Part shown: positions 1 through 8,869 of the stretch, one piece after another | How positions within the stretch are numbered: the first letter of the stretch is position 1 | How the letters are laid out: each line of letters opens with the position of its first letter | Origin: Pseudoalteromonas galatheae | GTDB lineage: Bacteria > Pseudomonadota > Gammaproteobacteria > Enterobacterales > Alteromonadaceae | NCBI RefSeq assembly: GCF_005886105.2 | Contig: NZ_PNCO02000001.1 | Span: 3,114,501-3,178,500, forward strand | Reading direction: 5' to 3' | Length of the DNA stretch: 64,000 nt | Notes under the pieces: model-generated | Seen by the model: the letters and a program-made list of their open reading frames with translations, nothing else | Told to the model about the DNA's origin: nothing | Databases searched by the model: none | Position numbers and translations under genes: made by a program

Positions 1-16
1 ATACGGCATGAACTAA
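1..16 (+). CDS. fis: Fis-like nucleoid protein, 3' end only
   Basis: The first bases read Tyr-Gly-Met-Asn-stop, which matches the usual carboxy end of the nucleoid-associated regulator Fis (a helix-turn-helix protein ending in K-K-Y-G-M-N or similar). A rho-independent terminator follows 25 bases later and purH comes next, an order I associate with this group of bacteria. Only four codons are visible, so the call rests on this short match plus context. Confidence 0.5.
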
Positions 17-41
17 GCACTGCTGGTAAAATTTAGTTGAT

Positions 42-67
42 AAAAAAGCACCTTCGGGTGCTTTTTT
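42..67 (+). terminator. Rho-independent terminator after fis-like gene
   Basis: AAAAAAGCACC, loop TTCG, GGTGCTTTTTT forms an 11-bp perfect stem with a UUCG tetraloop and a T run. It separates the upstream gene from purH. The A run on the other side makes it potentially bidirectional. Confidence 0.85.
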
Positions 68-227
68 ATTGTTTAAAATTCAGCAGCTAGCGGACATTTA
101 TCCTTTTCATATCGCACTTTTCTCATGTTTATCTCGCCTTTTAACATCGTCATCTTAACAATAATGCGCTAAAATACCGGCTTTCTAAGCTAGCCCTTAA
201 CTAATCATTGAGGAAACCTGAACCATC

Positions 228-1814
228 ATGGATATACATCGTCCAATTCGTCGCGCCCTACTAAGCGTGTCAGATAAAACCGGTATCGTTGAATTCGCCA
301 CAGCACTTGCAGCTCAAGGCGTAGAAATTTTATCAACTGGCGGTACTTGCAAACTACTTGCAGACAACGGCATTAAAGTAACAGAAGTATCTGATTACAC
401 TGGCCACCCAGAAATCATGGATGGTCGCGTTAAAACGCTTCACCCAAAAGTGCACGGCGGTATCTTAGGACGTCGCGGTCAAGACGAAGACGTCATGACT
501 GAAAACAATATTTCAGCAATCGATATGGTAGTAGTCAACTTATACCCCTTCGCACAAACTGTTGCGAAAGCTGACTGTAGCCTAGAAGATGCAATCGAAA
601 ATATCGATATTGGTGGCCCGACTATGGTTCGCGCTGCAGCTAAGAACCACAAAGACGTGACCATTGTTGTAAATGCGAATGACTACAGCCGTGTCATTGA
701 AGAAATGAAGGCAAACTCTGGTTCTACAACATACAAGACACGCTTCGACCTTGCTATTGCGGCCTACGAGCATACCGCACAGTATGACGGCATGATTGCC
801 AACTACTTCGGTAAAATGGTTCCGGATTATACGGAAGAAGCAGCAGAGGAAACCAAATTCCCTCGCACTATCAATATGCAATTCACTAAGAAGCAAGATA
901 TGCGCTACGGTGAAAACTCGCATCAAGACGCTGCTTTTTATGTTGAAAACAACATTGAAGAAGCATCCGTCGCGACGGCTAAACAACTTCAAGGTAAAGC
1001 GCTGTCTTATAACAATATCGCTGATACCGATGCAGCACTTGAGTGTGTTAAAGAGTTTGATAAGCCGGCTTGTGTTATCGTAAAACACGCAAACCCTTGT
1101 GGTGTTGCGGTAGATGAAAACATTCTTGCCGCCTATGACCGCGCATTTAAGACCGACCCGACTTCTGCCTTCGGTGGTATCATCGCCTTTAACCGAGAGC
1201 TAGACGGCGACACGGCGGAAGCCATCGTAGCGCGTCAGTTTGTTGAAGTTATCATCGCGCCGAGCGTATCAGAAGAAGCCGCACAAATCGTTGCTGCAAA
1301 GCAAAATGTACGTTTACTAGAATGTGGTCAGTGGTCAAACAAAACCACAGGTACTGATATTAAGCGTGTTAATGGCGGTATCTTAGTACAAGATCGTGAC
1401 CAAGGTATGGTTGGTTTGGACGACCTTAAGGTGGTTTCGAAACGTCAACCTACAGAGCAAGAACTAAAAGATCTACTGTTCTGCTGGAAAGTCGCTAAAT
1501 TTGTTAAGTCCAACGCGATTGTTTACGCTCGTGATGGGATGACTATTGGTGTGGGCGCTGGCCAAATGAGCCGCGTATACTCTGCAAAAATCGCAGGGAT
1601 TAAAGCCGCAGACGAAAACCTAGAAGTTCCAGGTTCTGTCATGGCTTCTGATGCGTTCTTCCCATTCCGTGATGGCATTGACGCCGCTGCAGCTGCGGGT
1701 ATCACTGCGGTTATCCAGCCGGGTGGTTCAATGCGTGATGAAGAGGTGATTGCCGCCGCTGATGAAGCGGGAATGGCAATGGTGTTTACCGGCATGCGCC
1801 ACTTCCGCCATTAA
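228..1814 (+). CDS. purH: Bifunctional AICAR formyltransferase / IMP cyclohydrolase
   Basis: PurH catalyses the last two steps of de novo IMP synthesis in the cytosol: formylation of AICAR with 10-formyl-THF and ring closure of FAICAR. The 528-residue length is typical. The N-terminal MGS-like cyclohydrolase domain (about 1-195) shows [14 protein letters not shown] and [13 protein letters not shown]. The C-terminal AICARFT domain shows the conserved KHANPCGVA near residue 285, SAFGGI, and the ending GMRHFRH. ATG 228 is preceded by GAGGAAACC at a slightly long spacing. A strong hairpin follows the stop, so it appears monocistronic, with purD two genes downstream. No PurR-like operator was recognised upstream. 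Confidence 0.98.
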   Translation: MDIHRPIRRALLSVSDKTGIVEFATALAAQGVEILSTGGTCKLLADNGIKVTEVSDYTGHPEIMDGRVKTLHPKVHGGILGRRGQDEDVMTENNISAIDMVVVNLYPFAQTVAKADCSLEDAIENIDIGGPTMVRAAAKNHKDVTIVVNANDYSRVIEEMKANSGSTTYKTRFDLAIAAYEHTAQYDGMIANYFGKMVPDYTEEAAEETKFPRTINMQFTKKQDMRYGENSHQDAAFYVENNIEEASVATAKQLQGKALSYNNIADTDAALECVKEFDKPACVIVKHANPCGVAVDENILAAYDRAFKTDPTSAFGGIIAFNRELDGDTAEAIVARQFVEVIIAPSVSEEAAQIVAAKQNVRLLECGQWSNKTTGTDIKRVNGGILVQDRDQGMVGLDDLKVVSKRQPTEQELKDLLFCWKVAKFVKSNAIVYARDGMTIGVGAGQMSRVYSAKIAGIKAADENLEVPGSVMASDAFFPFRDGIDAAAAAGITAVIQPGGSMRDEEVIAAADEAGMAMVFTGMRHFRH

Positions 1815-1820
1815 TCAATA

Positions 1821-1852
1821 AAGCGCGAAACTTATGAGTTTCGCGCTTTTTG
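1821..1852 (+). terminator. Terminator after purH
   Basis: AAGCGCGAAACT, loop TATG, AGTTTCGCGCTT is a 12-bp stem followed by TTTTG, seven bases past the purH stop. It separates purH from the lipoprotein gene. Confidence 0.85.
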
Positions 1853-1914
1853 TTTCAGCTAATTTCCAGTATTCTGGCTACAGCATAATCATAACAGAAT
1901 GAAGGAAGCTAACG

Positions 1915-2751
1915 ATGAATCTAGGTATGAAATCTCTTGTCGCTGCTGCAGTATTTACCACTTTAGTGGGCTGTAACGCGACAGAATCCAACTCCAGCCA
2001 AGCAGTACCAAGCGCGATTGCAAAAGCAGTTGCTAGCGACAATCGAGCTGAGAAAAATAGAACGCGAGACCAGTATCGCCACCCAAGTGAAACGCTTGCT
2101 TTTTTTGGCATTGAGCCATCAATGACCGTGGTAGAAATTGCACCTGGTGGTGGTTGGTATAGTGAGATTTTAGCGCCACTGGTTAAAGGCCAAGGCACCT
2201 ATTATGCAGCGCACTTCCCTGCTGATTCAGATGTTGGCTACTACCAACGCTCATTAAAAAGCTACAAAGAAAAAGTAGCAACCAACCCAGACTATAGTGA
2301 AGTAAAGATCACAGAATTTGCACCGGTAACACACAGCAACATTGCACCACAAGGCAGTGCTGACGTGGTACTAACTTTCCGTAACGTGCATAACTGGTAC
2401 ATGGGTAAGGGAGATGAAGGTGTACTTAGCGCGTTCAACGCGTTTAATAAGGCACTGAAGCCTGGTGGCATTTTAGGTGTGGTTGAACACCGTCTGCCTG
2501 AGCACCGCCAACTTGAGGATCAAAAGTCGTCAGGTTATATGAAGCAAAGTTATGTTATTGATATCGCCAAGCAAGCTGGGTTTGAATTAGTTGCAAGCAG
2601 CGACATTAACGCTAACCCGCTAGACAGCGCCAATCACCCAAAAGGCGTCTGGACTCTGCCACCTCGCTTAGCGCTAGGTGATGAAAAAGCAGCGCAATAT
2701 AAAGCGATTGGGGAAAGCGACCGCATGACCTTAAAATTTAAAAAGCTTTAA
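1915..2751 (+). CDS. Lipoprotein with class I methyltransferase-like fold
   Basis: This 278-residue protein begins with a lipoprotein signal peptide (lipobox LVGC, Cys20), so it is probably anchored in an envelope membrane facing the periplasm. Residues about 45-250 resemble a class I SAM-dependent methyltransferase: motif I appears as VVEIAPGGGWYSEIL, followed by later sections such as LKPGGILGVVEH. An exported methyltransferase-like fold is odd because SAM is cytosolic; a related exported family exists in proteobacteria, but its substrate is unknown to me. ATG 1915 has GAAGGAAGC before it. It lies only 15 bases upstream of purD and may be co-transcribed with it, although no functional link is obvious. 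Confidence 0.85.
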   Translation: MNLGMKSLVAAAVFTTLVGCNATESNSSQAVPSAIAKAVASDNRAEKNRTRDQYRHPSETLAFFGIEPSMTVVEIAPGGGWYSEILAPLVKGQGTYYAAHFPADSDVGYYQRSLKSYKEKVATNPDYSEVKITEFAPVTHSNIAPQGSADVVLTFRNVHNWYMGKGDEGVLSAFNAFNKALKPGGILGVVEHRLPEHRQLEDQKSSGYMKQSYVIDIAKQAGFELVASSDINANPLDSANHPKGVWTLPPRLALGDEKAAQYKAIGESDRMTLKFKKL

Positions 2752-2766
2752 TAGGAAAATTTCGCC

Positions 2767-4050
2767 ATGAATGTACTCGTCATTGGCAGCGGTGGACGTG
2801 AGCATGCGCTTGCGTTCAAAGCCGCACAAAACCCATCTGTAAAAACGGTTTTTGTAGCACCTGGTAACGCAGGTACTGCGCTTGAGCCTAAACTCGAAAA
2901 CGTGGCTATCGGCGTTGAAGATATTGATGCCTTGGTCGTCTTTGCTAAAGAAAACAATGTACAATTAACCATTGTTGGCCCTGAAGCACCACTAGTTATC
3001 GGTGTGGTTGACCGTTTCCGTGAAGAAGGCTTAGCTATTTTTGGACCTACTCAAGCGGCAGCGCAGCTAGAAGGCTCTAAGTCGTTTACTAAAGACTTTT
3101 TAGCACGTCACGATATTCCAACAGCGGCTTATCAAACGTTTGAAGAGATTGAGCCTGCGCTTGCCTACTTGAAAGCACAAGGGGCACCTATCGTTGTTAA
3201 GGCTGATGGTCTTGCTGCAGGTAAAGGGGTCATCGTGGCAATGACCGAAGCGGAAGCAGAAGAGGCTATCCGCGATATGCTTGCGGGTAATGCGTTTGGC
3301 GAAGCGGGCAGCCGTGTGGTTATTGAAGAGTTTTTAGAAGGTGAAGAAGCCTCTTTCATCGTCATGGTTGACGGCAAAAATGTACTTCCTTTTGCCACCA
3401 GCCAAGATCACAAGCGTGCGTACGATGGTGATAAAGGCCCAAATACAGGGGGCATGGGTGCATACTCTCCAGCTCCTGTAGTCACGCCAGATATTCATGA
3501 TCGCATCATGGCCGAAGTGATCAATCCAACGGTTGAAGGTATGGCGAAAGAAGGTCACCCTTATACAGGTTTTCTATACGCTGGTTTGATGATCACAGCA
3601 GACGGCACACCAAAAGTTATCGAGTATAACTGCCGCTTTGGTGACCCAGAAACACAACCTATCATGTTACGCCTCCAATCTGATTTAGTTGAGCTGATTG
3701 AAGCGGCAAACCGTGAAGAGCTTGATCAAACATCGATTGAATTCGATCCGCGAGCTGCCGTTGGTGTTGTGCTTGCAGCTAATGGCTACCCTGGCAACTA
3801 TCCTAAGGGTGACGCTATCTCAGGTCTTCAGGTGAACTATCCTGAAGGTGAAAAAGTGTTCCATGCCGGTACTAAGCAAGATGGCGAGCATGTAGTCACC
3901 GCCGGTGGTCGAGTATTATGTGCAACGGCCCTTGGCCACACGGTAACCGAAGCGCAAAAACGCGCCTACTCTCTAGTGAAAGACATTCACTGGGATGGCG
4001 TAGAGTACCGCACAGATATCGCATATCGCGCAATCGCACGCGAAAGCTAA
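2767..4050 (+). CDS. purD: Phosphoribosylamine-glycine ligase (GARS)
   Basis: PurD joins glycine to 5-phosphoribosylamine with ATP, the second step of purine synthesis. The 427-residue ATP-grasp enzyme starts with the typical MNVLVIGSGGREHAL. It shows the ATP-grasp glycine loop KADGLAAGKGVIVA (around 145-158), the GARS signature GPNTGGMGAYSP (around 225) and the metal/ATP site YNCRFGDPETQP (around 288). Length is normal. AGGAAAATTTCGCC precedes ATG 2767, and a terminator follows the stop. Confidence 0.98.
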   Translation: MNVLVIGSGGREHALAFKAAQNPSVKTVFVAPGNAGTALEPKLENVAIGVEDIDALVVFAKENNVQLTIVGPEAPLVIGVVDRFREEGLAIFGPTQAAAQLEGSKSFTKDFLARHDIPTAAYQTFEEIEPALAYLKAQGAPIVVKADGLAAGKGVIVAMTEAEAEEAIRDMLAGNAFGEAGSRVVIEEFLEGEEASFIVMVDGKNVLPFATSQDHKRAYDGDKGPNTGGMGAYSPAPVVTPDIHDRIMAEVINPTVEGMAKEGHPYTGFLYAGLMITADGTPKVIEYNCRFGDPETQPIMLRLQSDLVELIEAANREELDQTSIEFDPRAAVGVVLAANGYPGNYPKGDAISGLQVNYPEGEKVFHAGTKQDGEHVVTAGGRVLCATALGHTVTEAQKRAYSLVKDIHWDGVEYRTDIAYRAIARES

Positions 4051-4067
4051 TTCGCGTTCAGTTTTGT

Positions 4068-4093
4068 AAGGCCAGCTCGATGCTGGCCTTTTT
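4068..4093 (+). terminator. Terminator after purD
   Basis: AAGGCCAGC, loop TCGA, TGCTGGCCTT with trailing T residues; it lies 18 bases beyond the purD stop. Confidence 0.85.
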
Positions 4094-4162
4094 CATTTTT
4101 ACACACTGCGTTTCTTAGTTTGTAATGGTATCCTACCCTTTTGAGCATTTTTAGGGGCAAAG

Positions 4163-4984
4163 ATGCAAGTACAAGGTACGCTCAGCAAGTTAAAGTCAGC
4201 GCTTGTTGAACCTATTCAATATCAATTACCCGTGGGTGATAACTTAGTATCACTCAATGACTACTTTGGTAAATCCGTCACCCTTACCTTCACCGGCAAT
4301 ATATTTTGCAGTAGCTGTGGTAAAAAAACCAAAAAAAGCTATTCGCAGGGGCACTGCTTCGTGTGTATGAGAAAGCTCGCCAGCTGCGACATGTGTATTA
4401 TGAAGCCAGAGACCTGTCACTATGATCAAGGTACCTGTCGTGAACCCCAATGGGGCGAACAGAACTGTATGATCCCGCACTATGTGTATTTGGCCAATAC
4501 CTCAGGCCTTAAAGTTGGGATCACCCGTCATACGCAGATCCCAACGCGTTGGGTAGATCAAGGCGCAACGCAAGCATTGCCGATTTTTAAGGTGCAGACC
4601 CGTCACCAGTCAGGATTAGTGGAAGTGGCGCTGGCTCAGTTTATTGCCGATAAGACTAACTGGCGCAATATGCTCAAAGGCATCAATCCTGAAATAGACC
4701 TCAAAGCAGAAGCCGCTAAACTTATCCCACAGATCCAAGCCAAACTCGACGAGCTGGCAGAACTCTTTGGTGCAACCGCTATTGAAGTACTAGACGAGGA
4801 AGTGGTCGACCTCACCTTCCCAGTAAACCAGCACCCGAGTAAAATCAGCTCGTTTAACTTTGATAAAGACCCTGTAGTATCAGGCGTGCTTGAAGGGATC
4901 AAAGGCCAATATCTTATTTTTGATAATGGCGTGATCAATATCCGTAAGTTTACCTCTTACGAAATCACCTTCTCTGACGAATAA
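4163..4984 (+). CDS. DUF2797 family protein, Cys-rich N-terminus
   Basis: 273 residues of unknown function that I assign to DUF2797. Nine cysteines are concentrated between residues 49 and 102 (CSSC, CFVC, CDMC, then single Cys), which suggests zinc binding. After them comes YVYLANTSGLKVGIT (about 107-121) followed by arginines at 122 and 129. That layout recalls the two tyrosine/glycine strands of GIY-YIG nuclease-like domains, but this is my inference, not an established function. ATG 4163 follows AGGGGCAAAG, a good ribosome site. The 3' end overlaps by 28 bp the 3' end of the convergent c-di-GMP gene. Confidence 0.85.
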   Translation: MQVQGTLSKLKSALVEPIQYQLPVGDNLVSLNDYFGKSVTLTFTGNIFCSSCGKKTKKSYSQGHCFVCMRKLASCDMCIMKPETCHYDQGTCREPQWGEQNCMIPHYVYLANTSGLKVGITRHTQIPTRWVDQGATQALPIFKVQTRHQSGLVEVALAQFIADKTNWRNMLKGINPEIDLKAEAAKLIPQIQAKLDELAELFGATAIEVLDEEVVDLTFPVNQHPSKISSFNFDKDPVVSGVLEGIKGQYLIFDNGVINIRKFTSYEITFSDE

Positions 4985-7479
4985 AATGCATGCCAATCGT
5001 CTTCTGTAAGTGGCTTACAGAAGACGTAACCTTGGATTGTATGACAACCTAGCTTGCGCAGATAACGTTTCTGTACTGGCTTCTCTACGCCCTCAGCTAC
5101 AACTTGCAGGTTGAGCGCCTTAGCCATCGCCACAATTGCCGAAACAATTTCGCTATTGCCATATTCATCGGGCACTTTAGCGATAAAACTCGCATCTATT
5201 TTTAAGATGTCGATGGGCAGCTTAGCCAAGTAACTGAGCGCAGAATACCCTGTACCAAAATCATCAATCGCCAGTTTGACACCCAGCTCCTTGAGTTTTT
5301 TCAAGGTGTACTTAGCCTCGTGAAGATTACCGATAAAGCTATTTTCGGTAAGCTCAAGCTCAAGATACTTACCGTCGACGTTATGCTTTTTTAATGCCTG
5401 CGCGACACACTGATAAAGGTCGCCTTGAGTGACATGAGACGCCGAGATGTTAATCGCCATGCGCCTAATCTCAACCCCAGCGCATTGCCATTGCGACAAG
5501 TGCTGACAGGCTTTATCTATTACCCACTGATCTAAACGCATAATAAGCCCGAGCTCCTCAGCAAGTGGGATAAATTGGGCCGGCGAGATCATCCCGAGAT
5601 TTGGGTCACGCCATCTTAGCAAACACTCAACACTTGAAATGCGACTGCTGGTTAAACATTGCAATGGCTGAAAATGCAGTTCAAACTCGTTATTTTCCAA
5701 GGCATTCTGAAAACGACTTAGCATGGACAAACGCTCAAATGAACGTGCATTCATCGAAGCTTCGAATAATTGGAATGAATTACGCCCGACTTCTTTGGAG
5801 CGATACATAGCAACATCGGCGTGTTTGAGTAAAGTTTCCGTATCATGACCATCCTCGGGATAAATAGCAGCCCCCATTGAGGCCGTCGCAGCCACCTGCA
5901 TATCACCAAGTTGAAAGGGATTCGATAATGCCATTAAGATTTGGTCTGCAAATTCAATAACCTCCGACATGCCATTCACTTCGCTTAGTAACACGACAAA
6001 TTCGTCGCCACCAAGTCGGGCCAACGTGTCACCTTCGTTTAGAATAGACTTTATTCGCTCACTAACCTGCACTAATAACTCATCTCCAGCGCTGTGCCCA
6101 AGTGAGTCATTCACTTCTTTAAAGCGGTCTAAATCTATAAACATCACACTGAGTTTTTGCTTATAGCGGTGCGCTGATGCCAATGCCATAGAGAGTCTAT
6201 CGTAGAATAAGCGACGATTAGGCAGCCCAGTCAATTCATCAAAGTAGGCTAAGCGAGCAATTTTTTCTTCCGCATTTTTACGCTCTGTAATGTCGCTAAA
6301 AATAGCTGCGTAAAGCATATCGTCACTGTACGGCTCTCTGATCTCAATAATCGTGAGCCATTCAACATAAATCTCACCGCTCTTTTTACGATTGCATATC
6401 TCGCCCTGCCACACACCCGTTTCTCTAAGCGTTTGCCACATACTCTGATAATAGGATTCATCATGTAGCCCAGAGCTCAACACACTTGGGTTTTTCCCTA
6501 GCACTTCGTAATCTTTGTAGCCGGTAAGCGCACTAAACGCTGGGTTGATCTGGATTATTTCTCCTGAGCTTTTGGTGATCATGATGCCATCGAGAGAAGC
6601 ATCAATAATACGGTTAGCTAGATATAGGTTTTTCTCCGATTTTTGCAGTGCAATATCACGTTGTACCAGGACTTTTTCCAGCTCACTACAATATGCAGTT
6701 TCAATTTCAGTCAGGACATTTTTGAGTGCTAATAGCCCAATCACTTGTTGCGAATCAGGGGAAATCACCACCAAATGACGAATGGAGTTTACCGTCATCA
6801 GTCGGTAAGCATCGAATAAGCTGTCTTTTGGCGTCATGGAGAGCATAGGATAGTTGGCTAATTGCCAGCAAGGCTGACGCCAATCAGGGTTGAGAATAAT
6901 ATACGCAATATCACGCTGAGTAATAATGCCATACTCATCTAATTCACGGTTATACACCAGCACGGCGGTAAGCTTTAGCTCACGCATATTATTGATAACA
7001 TCAGAGACGCAGTCTTCACTGTCTAAAATCACTATGCTCGAGTCAAAGTGCTGCTCAATTGGTCTAAAATGCAAATAATGGTCGAGCCCTTGACTGCGCA
7101 CGATATCGGATAAAGAAACCACACCACAAGGTAGATTATCCGAGTCCACCACGAGTAAGTGACGGATCCCTAGTTGGTGGAACTTGACCGTTGCCTCGCT
7201 CAAGGTTTTATCTATTTGAATTTTTTGCACTGGTGCTGTCATCACGGCCCGGATCGGGACCTGTGCAAAGTCGGGATCGTTAAAATTGAGTTTAACGCAA
7301 TCCGATTCGGTCCAGATACCAATGATATCATCGGCACGAGTAACAAAGATCGAGCTCACTCTGCTCGCTCGCATCTTCGCCACCGCATCGTATAGACTGG
7401 TTTGCTCATCGCAACATAACAAGCTATTGGTAAATACTTCTTTGATCTGTAACTGACGTGAATCACCAACCATAAGCAC
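4957..7479 (-). CDS. CBS-PAS-GGDEF-EAL signalling protein
   Basis: An 840-residue cytosolic c-di-GMP protein with no predicted membrane segments. In order: four CBS repeats (two Bateman pairs, about 10-130 and 145-265), a PAS domain (about 285-400), GGDEF (about 405-570) and EAL (about 585-835). The cyclase signature GGDEF is intact at 490-494, preceded by ARL, but the RxxD inhibitory site is not present (NEGD). The phosphodiesterase half reads ECL at 618-620 instead of EAL; other motifs are kept (ELTENS, IDDFGTGYS, KIDASF, VAEGVE, QGY), so it may be active. CBS pairs usually sense adenine nucleotides, suggesting energy-state control, which is inference. A 70-bp divergent promoter region separates it from the 99-residue ORF. 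Confidence 0.95.
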   Translation of the reverse strand: MLMVGDSRQLQIKEVFTNSLLCCDEQTSLYDAVAKMRASRVSSIFVTRADDIIGIWTESDCVKLNFNDPDFAQVPIRAVMTAPVQKIQIDKTLSEATVKFHQLGIRHLLVVDSDNLPCGVVSLSDIVRSQGLDHYLHFRPIEQHFDSSIVILDSEDCVSDVINNMRELKLTAVLVYNRELDEYGIITQRDIAYIILNPDWRQPCWQLANYPMLSMTPKDSLFDAYRLMTVNSIRHLVVISPDSQQVIGLLALKNVLTEIETAYCSELEKVLVQRDIALQKSEKNLYLANRIIDASLDGIMITKSSGEIIQINPAFSALTGYKDYEVLGKNPSVLSSGLHDESYYQSMWQTLRETGVWQGEICNRKKSGEIYVEWLTIIEIREPYSDDMLYAAIFSDITERKNAEEKIARLAYFDELTGLPNRRLFYDRLSMALASAHRYKQKLSVMFIDLDRFKEVNDSLGHSAGDELLVQVSERIKSILNEGDTLARLGGDEFVVLLSEVNGMSEVIEFADQILMALSNPFQLGDMQVAATASMGAAIYPEDGHDTETLLKHADVAMYRSKEVGRNSFQLFEASMNARSFERLSMLSRFQNALENNEFELHFQPLQCLTSSRISSVECLLRWRDPNLGMISPAQFIPLAEELGLIMRLDQWVIDKACQHLSQWQCAGVEIRRMAINISASHVTQGDLYQCVAQALKKHNVDGKYLELELTENSFIGNLHEAKYTLKKLKELGVKLAIDDFGTGYSALSYLAKLPIDILKIDASFIAKVPDEYGNSEIVSAIVAMAKALNLQVVAEGVEKPVQKRYLRKLGCHTIQGYVFCKPLTEDDWHAFYSSEKVIS

Positions 7480-7549
7480 ACTCTCGCAATATTATTCCAA
7501 TTTAAAGTATACTGGGCGACACTTTTTATAACTTGACCAAGAACAAATT

Positions 7550-7849
7550 ATGGCGATAAAAAGCTATCCTTTATTGCTGGTATTAGACCAAAGTATAGAG
7601 TTTATCGAAGATGAAAAAGCACTTAGAGATGCAACGCATCTGCTCGATGATGCGTCACTCAAACGGTTAATTCTAGTATACCCAAACGATTGCTGCAGCA
7701 ACGTACACTGTGCGCCCGTGCAATGTATTGATTTGAAATATTTAACCGAATTAGTGCAACAATATCTCGTTGACGAAGGCCAGTGTTGCGTGAGCAAAAT
7801 CCAACTGAGCAATACTCAGCAGGCTTTTGATTTGTTAGGTCTAAGCTAA
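7550..7849 (+). CDS. Small unknown cytosolic protein (99 aa)
   Basis: Not confidently recognised. The 99 residues have no signal peptide or membrane helix and contain five cysteines, including CC pairs near 48-49 and 79-80. The start YPLLLVLDQSIEFIEDE and overall length loosely recall DUF4144-type proteins, a weak impression. It is transcribed divergently from the CBS-GGDEF-EAL gene across 70 bp, and its last four bases overlap the end of the convergent deacetylase-like gene, so it is tightly packed and probably real. Confidence 0.6.
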   Translation: MAIKSYPLLLVLDQSIEFIEDEKALRDATHLLDDASLKRLILVYPNDCCSNVHCAPVQCIDLKYLTELVQQYLVDEGQCCVSKIQLSNTQQAFDLLGLS

Positions 7850-8766
7850 CAGGCTTCAACCAGCGCTTTGATATGTGTCACAGCGCTGCGGCCTAAAGAA
7901 GAAAGATCGTAGCCCCCTTCTAAGTATGAAATAATCCCCAAACAGTCCGATGAGTTTGCAAACTCTACCACTTGCTCGGTGAACCACTGGTAATCTTGTT
8001 CAACAAACTTGAGCCCGCCCATATCATCCTCTAAATGACCATCAAACCCTGCACTGATAAAGATGAGCTGAGGTTTAAATGATTGCAGCTTAGGTAACCA
8101 TTGTTGCTCCACCAAGGCTTTTAATTCTGTGCCATCTGCTCCCGCACTCAATGGAGAATTGATAAGTGTTTGATGATTCTCAATCGCGGTATTCGGATAA
8201 AAAGGGTGCTGAAATAAAGAGCAAAGTAACACGCTATGATCGTCTTTGAAAATGTCTTGCGTGCCATTACCATGATGTACATCGATATCCAATATAGCCA
8301 CCCGCTCTACGCCTTTTGTTTTTGCATAAGCGGCAGCAATAGCAACATTATTAAAGACACAAAATCCCGATGAAGTACTTTGATTGGCATGATGTCCAGG
8401 AGGTCTCACAGAACAAAAGGCGGCGTCAAGTTTACCAGCAACGACTTCATCCACCGCAAGTATTCCTGCGCCAACAGCCCGTTCAATCGCTCTCATAGAA
8501 TCAGGACAAAGCCAAGTGTCGCCGTCTAGTTCGGTTAACCCTTCATTAGGAATTTTATCCATGACTTCTTTGATCATGGCTTGATCATGAACCAATGCAT
8601 AGTGTGAGGTATCGGCTTTCAGTGCCGTTTTGTGTTCAATGGCGATATCAAGTCCAGACGCTAGCAACCGATCTGATATCGCATCTAACCTCGCAGGACA
8701 CTCAGGATGTTCCTCGGTCATTTTATGCTTGCGGCAATATGGATGAGTAATAATTGCAGTACGCAT
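7846..8766 (-). CDS. Histone deacetylase family hydrolase
   Basis: 306 residues, the usual size of bacterial class II HDAC-like amidohydrolases (acetylpolyamine or acyl-lysine hydrolases). It carries the family's zinc and catalytic motifs: HPECPARL near 20, RPPGHHA with tandem catalytic histidines at 125-126, DIDVHHGNGTQDIF (160-173) supplying Asp and His ligands, and SAGFDGH near 250 supplying the last Asp ligand. Substrate cannot be read from sequence; acetylated polyamines, small acetylated metabolites or protein lysines are the known options. It is transcribed alone; the serine hydrolase gene lies upstream on the same strand, separated by a long hairpin. Confidence 0.93.
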   Translation of the reverse strand: MRTAIITHPYCRKHKMTEEHPECPARLDAISDRLLASGLDIAIEHKTALKADTSHYALVHDQAMIKEVMDKIPNEGLTELDGDTWLCPDSMRAIERAVGAGILAVDEVVAGKLDAAFCSVRPPGHHANQSTSSGFCVFNNVAIAAAYAKTKGVERVAILDIDVHHGNGTQDIFKDDHSVLLCSLFQHPFYPNTAIENHQTLINSPLSAGADGTELKALVEQQWLPKLQSFKPQLIFISAGFDGHLEDDMGGLKFVEQDYQWFTEQVVEFANSSDCLGIISYLEGGYDLSSLGRSAVTHIKALVEAC

Positions 8767-8829
8767 AACGAATATACATCCTATGTTAGTTTGCGACGAG
8801 GTTGATTTAAGTAGCTACTCTTTCACTAT

Positions 8830-8857
8830 ATCAAAGCCACATAATTGTGGCTTTGAT
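8830..8857 (-). terminator. Hairpin downstream of serine hydrolase gene
   Basis: ATCAAAGCCACA, loop TAAT, TGTGGCTTTGAT is a 12-bp perfect stem 13 bases beyond the stop of the minus-strand serine hydrolase gene. There is no T run, so it is either an imperfect terminator or a 3' stabilising hairpin. Confidence 0.6.
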
Positions 8858-8869
8858 ACTTTGGTATAC

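Noticed and set aside
70..227. PurR operator upstream of purH
   Set aside because: No ACGCAAACGTTT-like palindrome is present in the leader.
582..1088. 168-codon minus-strand frame opposite purH
   Set aside because: Lies wholly inside purH, with no recognisable domain or plausible start.
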